Source of the DNA: Halalkalibacter alkaliphilus
GTDB lineage: Bacteria > Bacillota > Bacilli > Bacillales > Bacillaceae_D
DNA: 36,066 nucleotides
NCBI RefSeq assembly: GCF_023555415.1
Contig: NZ_JAKRYL010000034.1
Coordinates: forward strand, 1 to 36,066
Direction of reading: 5' to 3'
The first letter of the stretch is position 1. Each line of letters opens with the position of its first letter. Below, in pieces: positions 29,891-36,066 of the stretch. A program made the position numbers and the translations under genes. The notes under the pieces are model-generated. The model was given only the letters and a program-made list of their open reading frames with translations. It was not told where the DNA came from and did not search any database.

Positions 29891-29926
29891 AAAAAAGTTC
29901 AAACCAAAATCGGCTTGAACTTTTTT
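29891..29926 (-). terminator. Terminator of the mannitol operon
   Basis: A 12-bp stem (AAAAAAGTTCAA with TTGAACTTTTTT, extended by inner GCC pairing) lies seven bases after the mtlD stop, with an A/T-run on both sides. Confidence 0.85.
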
Positions 29927-29933
29927 GAATTTA

Positions 29934-31085
29934 CTATTTATTTAATCCATTATATTGATTAACAATCAACGTAAATAAACGACTATTTTGATCTAATTTA
30001 GTAACTTCCATTATTGCTGTTTCTAACCCTTTTTCTTGAATAAGATTTTGGATCTGGACAGCTTCTTCATCTGTTTTCACATCATAATGTAATGCCGCTG
30101 CAATAGCCTTTACTAAATAAACAGGATCATCGCCAACCATTTCAATAAATTGCTTTGCTGGTCCTATGAGACGATCATTAGGTCCCAATTTACGAAAAGG
30201 ACCTCTCCCCACTCTCGTGACATCGTCAGCTAAGTTCGGATTTAAAAAACGGTTAATGATTTTGTCTATATATACGTTGTGTTCTGCTACGTTAAATGAA
30301 TGTTTCTTTGAAAGCAATAGGCCTGTTTCTTGTAATGTTTTTTCAAGTAAATCTTTAATCTCTTCATTTGCTAATGCTTGATCTATTGTTCTCATACCAG
30401 CTTGGTAACCTAAATAAGCAGCAACAGCATGACCTGTATTTACAGTAAAAAGTTTTCTTTCAATAAAAGGGTTCAACTCATCAACATACGTAACGCCTGC
30501 AACTTCTGGGACATCGCCAATCATCTTTGACTGTTCAACGACCCATTCATAATATGGTTCAACCATCACTAATAGCTTATCTTCGTTTACTTGGTTTGGA
30601 ACGATTCGGTCAACCGCCGCATCTGGGAATGCAAAATATTGATCAAAAGTCTCTTTTTCAGTATCTGATAAGTTCTGATAAACATGTTCTTTCAAGAGGG
30701 TACTGCCACCAATCAAATTCTCACATGCAATGATATTTAATGGAGTTTTGTTGCTTTCTAAACGCAAGCTCAACCCTTCATGAATACTTTTAGCAATAAT
30801 CGGTAAGATGTTAGGCCCAACTGCTGTTGTTACGATATCAGCTTTCACAATCGCCTCTTTGACTAGATCTGGGTCTTGAATACTATTGATAGCTGAAACA
30901 TTTTTTATTGTTACTGTTTCTTTCGATTGATCAGCAAGAACAACATTATATTCTTTACGTTCATTAATTAAATCAACGATTTCCTTATTTACATCTACAA
31001 AAACCGTTTCATATCCAGAATCATATAACAAAGATCCAATAAATCCGCGACCGATGTTCCCAGCACCAAAATGTACAGCTATCAT
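29934..31085 (-). CDS. mtlD: Mannitol-1-phosphate 5-dehydrogenase
   Basis: A 383-residue long-chain polyol dehydrogenase. It starts MIAVHFGAGNIGRGFIGSLL with the NAD-binding glycines; ERKLFTVNTGHAVAAYLGYQ is the active-site helix, and GRGPFRKLGPNDRLIGPA is also conserved. It oxidises mannitol 1-phosphate to fructose 6-phosphate. It is the last gene of the operon and starts one base after the mtlF stop. Confidence 0.96.
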   Translation of the reverse strand: MIAVHFGAGNIGRGFIGSLLYDSGYETVFVDVNKEIVDLINERKEYNVVLADQSKETVTIKNVSAINSIQDPDLVKEAIVKADIVTTAVGPNILPIIAKSIHEGLSLRLESNKTPLNIIACENLIGGSTLLKEHVYQNLSDTEKETFDQYFAFPDAAVDRIVPNQVNEDKLLVMVEPYYEWVVEQSKMIGDVPEVAGVTYVDELNPFIERKLFTVNTGHAVAAYLGYQAGMRTIDQALANEEIKDLLEKTLQETGLLLSKKHSFNVAEHNVYIDKIINRFLNPNLADDVTRVGRGPFRKLGPNDRLIGPAKQFIEMVGDDPVYLVKAIAAALHYDVKTDEEAVQIQNLIQEKGLETAIMEVTKLDQNSRLFTLIVNQYNGLNK

Positions 31086-31086
31086 A

Positions 31087-31524
31087 TTAGTTCACCTCTT
31101 CAAAAATTTCGAGGATTTCCTCCGTTGATGTTGCCGATACTATTTTCTCTACATTTTCCTCTTCCGAACAAACAATCGCAATTTGTGATAAAATATCTAG
31201 ATGCTCATCACCCTTACCTGCAATTCCAATTAGTAGTTTAACTTCGTTTCCTGCGCCGAACTCTACCCCATTCGGCACTTGAATAATCGCAATTCCTGAT
31301 TCTTTTACCGATGCTTTTCCCTCTTCTGTACCATGTGGAATAGCTACGAAATTACCCATATATGTTGACGTCAATTCTTCTCTCTCTAACATTCTGTCAA
31401 TGTAAGAAGGTTCCACATATCCAAGGTCAACTAATAATTCCCCAGTCATTTTAATCGCGTTTTCTTTCGTATCCACCTCTTTGTTTAATAAAATGTTTTG
31501 TTTTGCTAAGATTGGTAATGACAT
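31087..31524 (-). CDS. mtlF: Mannitol-specific PTS EIIA component
   Basis: A 145-residue EIIA. His64 in NFVAIPHGTEEGK is the phosphorylated residue. It passes phosphate from HPr to the EIIB domain of MtlA and also to the regulator MtlR. It is spaced two bases from mtlR and one from mtlD, so all three are one unit. Confidence 0.95.
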   Translation of the reverse strand: MSLPILAKQNILLNKEVDTKENAIKMTGELLVDLGYVEPSYIDRMLEREELTSTYMGNFVAIPHGTEEGKASVKESGIAIIQVPNGVEFGAGNEVKLLIGIAGKGDEHLDILSQIAIVCSEEENVEKIVSATSTEEILEIFEEVN

Positions 31525-31526
31525 AA

Positions 31527-33665
31527 TTAAATACTCCTTTTATTTGTTTTTTCTTTTTGAACGCGCTCTATAAAAAAGTTCTCTAATTTCGTTGCTAAAT
31601 AGGATGAAATCTTACTCTCGTCTTTTGATTCAAACCTGAGAATACTTAATTCATTTTCAATTATTAATGCACTTATATGACTTAGAACTTCTAATGCATT
31701 AGTCGATAGTTCCTTAGGGGAAAGCATTAACAATACGGTTTCAACTTCCATTTCAGATTGATCCATCGCGCTAACTAGTTGCGGCCTGCTCATCGCATGC
31801 ACGGTAAACGACGGTTTTACAACAGTATTGCTTCTCGTATGGTACAACGCTAACCTTGTATTTGGGATCCCTAACCCGCCAATTGCCTCACGCCTTACTA
31901 AATCATCTAATAAAACTGATACATTAGAAACAACTTCATCTTTCAGTAGTTTCGCACATGCCTCCTCTAGCAATTCAGAGATAGCTATTCCATCTTTATA
32001 AATAGTAACTGTTAACCCTTGTAAAAGTGTAATGATCGTATCAGAATATTCCTTTAGCACTTGCATTCGTTCTAGTGTATTTTCCTTTTTTGTAAATGAA
32101 GGATAATCCAGCTCTTGACTAGAAAATGGTTTACCGACTCTCTTTTTTTCATGAATATAGGATTTAACCTTTTCTACTTCATCAGTGGTTAAAATAGGAT
32201 TAACTACAATGTAATCTCGTTTTAACTGAGGAAGTCGAATGGTAGATAAAATCACATCGTATTTCGTATCATTCATTTGGTTTAATTCAAACATTGAAAC
32301 ATTTTGACACTCTTTTATTTCAGGAATTTCTTTTTGCAGCCTTGTTGCTAACATTTTTGATGTACCGATTCCACTCGAGCAAACAATTAACGCTCTTAAC
32401 GAGTCATGTTCGTTCTTCCCTAAAATGACAGAGCCGAAGTGAAGAACTAAGTAACCTATTTCTTCTTCTGGCACTTCTAATTCAGATAAGACTACTTCGA
32501 CTCCACCTTTTACTATTTCAAATAACTCAGCATAATCACTTTTTATTTTTTCTAACAGTGGATTTGTAATCCCCATATTTTGCTTAATACGAAAAATTGC
32601 TGGGCTTAAGTGTGCCACTAACCCTTGTAAGAGGGCATGGTTATTCGCTAAAGGTACGCCTGTTTTTTTCTCAACATAGTGGATAAGGCTTTTTGCTTTT
32701 AGGGCAGTTTGAAGACTCGTATCTTCAATAATATATTCTTTATCGTGTCTTAACTTAGCGCCACGAAGATGCATCGTTATATAACCAACTTCAGCTTTAG
32801 GAATTTCCGTCTGGAAAACACCTTCTAGCTTAGCAATGATCTTCTCGGCTATCTTGAATTCAGGTGTAATTTGCAATCGCTCTAAATAACTTTGATCAAT
32901 TGAAATGTTCTCTCCTTGCAATATTCGCTCCATCGCTAATGCTAAGTGTACGACTAGACCCATATAGGCACTGTCAGCTATTGAGTAAGGTAGCTCATTG
33001 TTTATTTCCTCAATTACCTTCTCAACAATATGCAAGTTTCTTTTTTCAACTAAACCTAATAATCTTTCAGAAATAAGCTCGGTTTGTTGTGTAGATTTCT
33101 TTTGAATGTTCTCCCTAATCAACGACAATAAATCAAATTCATCTACATTTTCTGAAATAATTTTGCTCATGGCTTTTCGCTTAGCTGTCTCATCACCAGC
33201 TATCTCAACACCATACCCTCTTTTTCTAATTAGCGAGAGATTCGTATACTTTTGCAACTGCTCTTCTACTTTGTTTAAATCATTACTAACAGTAGCGATG
33301 GTGACATTTAAGTCACTTGCTAGAGCAAGCAGTTTAACAGGCTCGATCGATTCCAGTAGTGTACACAGAATAATCGTTTGCCTTTCCTCGGGCGTGTATT
33401 CATTGTGCGTAATATTAAAGAGAAATAATTTCACATTCTCAATCTGTTCTTTCTCTCCAATGATTTGAATACCAACTCCAGATTTCTTTATTAGCCGTAA
33501 GTCATACTCTTTTAAAATGTCTTCAACGCCTTTCAGATCGCGGTGAACCGTTCGGACACTGACACCGATCTTCTCAGCAAGTCCTTTTACTGTTATTTCT
33601 TGATCTGATGCAAGTAGATATTCAAGAATTTGCCTTTCCCTTGCCGTAATGTAAATAAGATTCAC
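31527..33665 (-). CDS. mtlR: Mannitol operon transcriptional activator MtlR
   Basis: A 712-residue PRD activator. In order: HTH (about 8-60), a second HTH (about 95-150), PRD1 (His240, His299), PRD2 (His352, His409), EIIB-Gat-like (Cys429 in IVCSSGIGTS) and EIIA-like (His609 in RLALYHTRSN). All six sites sit at a constant +10 from B. subtilis MtlR (230, 289, 342, 399, 419, 599), so control by HPr, EIIA and EIIB should be intact. The outer bound given here is a GTG that lies inside the only good ribosome site, GAGGTGA. An ATT at 33656, five bases after that site, gives MYITARERQ, matching the MYMTAREQK start in B. subtilis, and is likely the true start. Confidence 0.95.
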   Translation of the reverse strand: MNLIYITARERQILEYLLASDQEITVKGLAEKIGVSVRTVHRDLKGVEDILKEYDLRLIKKSGVGIQIIGEKEQIENVKLFLFNITHNEYTPEERQTIILCTLLESIEPVKLLALASDLNVTIATVSNDLNKVEEQLQKYTNLSLIRKRGYGVEIAGDETAKRKAMSKIISENVDEFDLLSLIRENIQKKSTQQTELISERLLGLVEKRNLHIVEKVIEEINNELPYSIADSAYMGLVVHLALAMERILQGENISIDQSYLERLQITPEFKIAEKIIAKLEGVFQTEIPKAEVGYITMHLRGAKLRHDKEYIIEDTSLQTALKAKSLIHYVEKKTGVPLANNHALLQGLVAHLSPAIFRIKQNMGITNPLLEKIKSDYAELFEIVKGGVEVVLSELEVPEEEIGYLVLHFGSVILGKNEHDSLRALIVCSSGIGTSKMLATRLQKEIPEIKECQNVSMFELNQMNDTKYDVILSTIRLPQLKRDYIVVNPILTTDEVEKVKSYIHEKKRVGKPFSSQELDYPSFTKKENTLERMQVLKEYSDTIITLLQGLTVTIYKDGIAISELLEEACAKLLKDEVVSNVSVLLDDLVRREAIGGLGIPNTRLALYHTRSNTVVKPSFTVHAMSRPQLVSAMDQSEMEVETVLLMLSPKELSTNALEVLSHISALIIENELSILRFESKDESKISSYLATKLENFFIERVQKEKTNKRSI

Positions 33666-33824
33666 CTCACTAAAAAGCTAATTGATGACAAAATTAAAAT
33701 CAGATAACTATATTTTTATCATAAATGAGTTATTTTATTGATTCAATTAAAGGAAATTTCAATTTCGTCTTTGCTATTGTTGCCATAATTTAAAAAGATT
33801 GAGTTATAGTACCCTCATTTTTTA

Positions 33825-33852
33825 AAGAGCACACCATAAATGGCATGCTCTT
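33825..33852 (-). terminator. Hairpin between mtlA and mtlR, possible attenuator
   Basis: AAGAGCA with TGCTCTT and CCAT with ATGG form an interrupted hairpin 36 bases after the mtlA stop, followed on the minus strand by TTTAAAAAATG. The T-tract is short, so partial termination that lowers mtlR-mtlF-mtlD relative to mtlA, or RNA stabilisation, is plausible. Confidence 0.5.
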
Positions 33853-33887
33853 CCGTCTGAAAAATAAGCAGATATTCTATGAAAGAA

Positions 33888-35333
33888 TTACTTCAGTTTC
33901 TCAATAAGCTCATCATACTTTGGACTGTTCAAGAAGTTTTCTACTGAAATATGAACAGCTGTTGGTAATTTTGCTTTCGCGCGATCTGTTAGATCCTTAT
34001 GTGAAATAACGATGTCTGCATCATTTGGAATGTTGTTAATAGCCGTGTTGGTTACATCGATTTCTAGACCCGCTTTTTTCACTTTGTTTCTTAAGATTGA
34101 TGCCCCCATGGCACTAGAACCCATACCAGCATCACAAGCAAAAATAATCTTGTTTACATTTTCTTTCACAATTTCATTGTTAGGTGCTGTTTTTACGTCT
34201 TCTGTTTCACCTTTGTTCACTAAAACAGAAGCTCTGCTTTCTTTCCCTTTTAATGCAGAAGTTTTCTCTGTCGCTTTTGCTAAATCTTCTTCACCCGTTA
34301 ATTTTGAACTCTTAAGAATAATCGAAGCGATAATAAACGATACAGCAGTAGCAGCGAGAACACCAGCAATAACAGCGAAGTATCCACCTCGTGGTGTCAT
34401 AGCTAACACCGCAATAATACTACCTGGTGACGGTGCAGCAACAAGTCCACCATTAAACAACAATAGTGTGAATACTCCTGTGGCACCACCAGCAATGGCA
34501 GCGATAATTAGTGCAGGTTTCATTAAAATGTACGGGAAGTAAATTTCATGAATCCCACCAAAGAAGTGAATAATTGTCGCACCAGGTGCTGATTGCTTTG
34601 CCATTCCTTTTCCAAACAACATAAAAGCAAGTAAAATACCAAGACCCGGTCCAGGATTTGCTTCTAATAGGAATAAAATCGACATTCCCTCTCGCGCTGC
34701 TTGCTCAATTCCAATAGGACCTAAAATTCCATGGTTTATTGCGTTATTTAAGAATAAAACTTTTGCCGGTTCAATTAAAATACTCGCAAGTGGCAATAAG
34801 TTGTTCGTTACTAAGAAATTCACTCCAGATGCTAACGTTTGGTTTAACGTATAAACGATTGGGCCAACCCCAACATATGCAATAATAGTTAACGCTCCTC
34901 CAATAATACCTGCAGAGAAGTTATTCACTAACATTTCAAAGCCAGACTTAACTTTATTCTCAAAATACTTATCAACTTGCTTAATAAGCCAGCCACCAAG
35001 TGGCCCCATAACCATTGCTCCAAGGAACATTGGGATATCTGCACCAACAATTACCCCCATTGTTGCAGTAGCACCCACTACCCCTCCTCGCAGGTCATAA
35101 ACCATTCGACCACCAGTAAAACCAATTAATAGAGGCAGTAAGTAAGTGATCATTGGACCAACTAGCTCAGCTAAACTCTCATTTGGCAACCAGCCAGTCG
35201 GAATAAATAATGCGGTAATAAGCCCCCATGCGATAAAAGCTCCAATATTTGGCATAATCATGCCACTTAAAAAACTACCAAAGCGTTGAATTTTCACTTT
35301 GAAATTTGAATTTGTTTTTTGTGAATCCATCAT
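33888..35333 (-). CDS. mtlA: Mannitol-specific PTS EIICB component
   Basis: A 481-residue EIICB. The membrane EIIC part (about 20-345) includes MIMPNIGAFIAWGLITALF, NNAINHGILGPIGIEQA and APGATIIHFFGGIHEIYFPY, which carries the substrate-binding GGIHE. The EIIB domain (about 395-481) has phospho-Cys400 in FACDAGMGSSAMG. It imports mannitol as mannitol 1-phosphate. There is no fused EIIA, which is supplied by MtlF. The ATG has AAAGGAG five bases upstream; a second ATG follows at once. First gene of mtlA-mtlR-mtlF-mtlD, the order known from Geobacillus. Confidence 0.96.
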   Translation of the reverse strand: MMDSQKTNSNFKVKIQRFGSFLSGMIMPNIGAFIAWGLITALFIPTGWLPNESLAELVGPMITYLLPLLIGFTGGRMVYDLRGGVVGATATMGVIVGADIPMFLGAMVMGPLGGWLIKQVDKYFENKVKSGFEMLVNNFSAGIIGGALTIIAYVGVGPIVYTLNQTLASGVNFLVTNNLLPLASILIEPAKVLFLNNAINHGILGPIGIEQAAREGMSILFLLEANPGPGLGILLAFMLFGKGMAKQSAPGATIIHFFGGIHEIYFPYILMKPALIIAAIAGGATGVFTLLLFNGGLVAAPSPGSIIAVLAMTPRGGYFAVIAGVLAATAVSFIIASIILKSSKLTGEEDLAKATEKTSALKGKESRASVLVNKGETEDVKTAPNNEIVKENVNKIIFACDAGMGSSAMGASILRNKVKKAGLEIDVTNTAINNIPNDADIVISHKDLTDRAKAKLPTAVHISVENFLNSPKYDELIEKLK

Positions 35334-35384
35334 TCTATCTCCTTTCGGAAAGCTGTTTTTGCTTTGCTCTTTCCTATACCCTCA

Positions 35385-35490
35385 TGATAAAGCGGTTACA
35401 GGTAAGATTCCATCTATAGTAAAGGTCCTTTTGTCAATTGAATTGTTGCCAAAATTAAAGACGTATATATAATTGTCCTTTTTTTGTCAA
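35385..35490 (-). promoter_or_regulatory. mtlA promoter region with inverted repeat and weak cre
   Basis: Minus strand: TTGACA (35485-35490), 17 bases, TATACG (35462-35467) is the best promoter. Downstream, TTTTGGCAA with TTGACAAAA (35429-35454, eight bases between) resembles the TTGnCA/TGnCAA halves of MtlR sites but has wider spacing; its second half also reads as a -35. TGTAACCGCTTTATCA (35385-35400) has a good left half of a CcpA cre site and a poor right half. Activation by MtlR and glucose repression are expected, but the exact start point is not clear from sequence. Confidence 0.5.
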
Positions 35491-35546
35491 AGAAGGTAAA
35501 GGCTGATATAAAAATAGAGAAACCAAGCGCTCTTATACAAAAAAAA

Positions 35547-35705
35547 GGGGTGTATCAAAAGGTCTGTTTTTGACCTTTTGATACACCCCCGAAGCACTGA
35601 GCGAAGTCGCTACATCTTTTAAAAGCCTTGAGAGGAGTGGGTTTCTCCTCTCAAGGCGCGAACGGAGCCATTGCCACCTCTGTTCCGGACTTTTGGGACA
35701 GCCCC
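35547..35705 (+). repeat. Structured repeat copy 2
   Basis: The left hairpin is 18 bp and perfect (GGGGTGTATCAAAAGGTC with its complement, loop TGTTTTT, 35547-35589), with eight A residues before it, so on the minus strand it is also a strong terminator for nirD. The core hairpin is 13 bp and perfect: GCCTTGAGAGGAG / CTCCTCTCAAGGC (35625-35657), loop TGGGTTT, followed by GCGCGAACGGAGCCATTGCC. The right end GGACTTTTGGGACAGCCCC is an imperfect inverted copy of the left arm. No protein is encoded. It lies between nirD and the mtlA promoter. Confidence 0.8.
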
Positions 35706-35722
35706 TTCTTACTATATTCCTT

Positions 35723-36049
35723 TTAATCCATTACCACATAAATCGCTTCATCCACTACTTCAACATCATACTTCTTCACACAGCCTACATCTGGCGCCTG
35801 GACTTTCCCATCTTTCATGCTGATCTTCCAATCATGAAGGGGACAAAAGACATGCTCTCCACTAACGATCCCTTCAGATAGCGGTCCTCCTTTGTGGGGA
35901 CAGCTATTCTGAATCGCACGAATCGTTCCATCTTTTTGTTTAAACAAAGCAATTTCTTCTCCCAATACGTTCACTCTTTGACCGATTCCTACGGATAAAT
36001 CTGCAACATTCGCTACATGAATCTTCTTTGCACTATCAACTTTACTCAT
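35723..36049 (-). CDS. nirD: Nitrite reductase (NADH) small subunit NirD, Rieske-type
   Basis: A 108-residue Rieske-fold protein. The [2Fe-2S] ligands are intact: Cys50 and His52 in SCPHKGGPL, Cys69 and His72 in FCPLHDWKI. It is the small subunit of assimilatory NADH-nitrite reductase, reducing nitrite to ammonium with the siroheme subunit NirB, whose gene is expected upstream outside this window. The start has GGAGGGGGAG upstream at the window edge. The strong terminator hairpin in repeat copy 2 follows, separating it from mtlA. Confidence 0.92.
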   Translation of the reverse strand: MSKVDSAKKIHVANVADLSVGIGQRVNVLGEEIALFKQKDGTIRAIQNSCPHKGGPLSEGIVSGEHVFCPLHDWKISMKDGKVQAPDVGCVKKYDVEVVDEAIYVVMD

Positions 36050-36066
36050 ATAAGTCTCCCCCTCCG

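Noticed and set aside
1-36066. CRISPR array, prophage, integrase or insertion sequence with transposase
   Set aside because: No regularly spaced repeats and no transposase, integrase or phage genes were found; the two structured repeats have no coding capacity.

Overview
The window looks like the chromosome of an endospore-forming Bacillaceae bacterium with low to moderate G+C. The evidence is a complete B. subtilis-type sigma-B operon (rsbR-rsbS-rsbT-rsbU-rsbV-rsbW-sigB-rsbX), the spore-cortex regulator cmpA, alr, the ndoAI-ndoA toxin module, tex, acpS and kip/pxp genes, almost all with AGGAGG-type ribosome binding sites. Surface lipoproteins are very acidic (the iron-binding lipoprotein has a long Glu/Asp linker). 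Together with the gene order this suggests an alkaliphilic or halotolerant bacillus; that is an inference.

Layout. 1-3.1 kb: SprT-like protease, cmpA and tex. 3.2-9.0 kb: sigma-B operon read on the minus strand behind ndoAI-ndoA, with a sigma-A promoter before rsbR and an autoregulatory sigma-B promoter before rsbV. 9.1-12.9 kb: alr, a YdcC-type lipoprotein, acpS and a divergent rhomboid protease. 12.9-19.3 kb: metal acquisition, with a lone Mn-type binding lipoprotein and a ferric-iron ABC system split over three units, each with its own Fur-box promoter; the third unit is DUF2325 plus an unknown Cys/His-bearing protein. 19.4-23.8 kb: mgtE, two peptide-size genes, a universal stress protein, a YodB-like regulator, an RDD membrane protein and a GNAT enzyme. 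24.0-28.7 kb: 5-oxoprolinase genes pxpA, pxpB and pxpC with a YcsG transporter and the IclR regulator KipR. 29.0-35.5 kb: a stand-alone HemD-like protein, then mannitol genes mtlA-mtlR-mtlF-mtlD. 35.7-36.0 kb: nirD at the right edge.

Most individual genes are ordinary. The most unusual feature is a structured, non-coding, about 160-170 bp repeat present twice (22418-22587 and 35547-35705). Its core hairpin changes sequence between copies with base pairing kept, while the loop TGGGTTT is constant. Each copy starts with a long hairpin whose arm sequence is repeated at the far end, but that arm sequence differs between copies. Copy 1 appears to have inserted into a palindromic terminator and duplicated 7 bp. 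Other notable points are a probable AUU start codon for mtlR, a sigma-B -35 element built on the rsbU stop codon, and two short genes missed by length cut-offs, one with a palindromic candidate operator over its -10 box.
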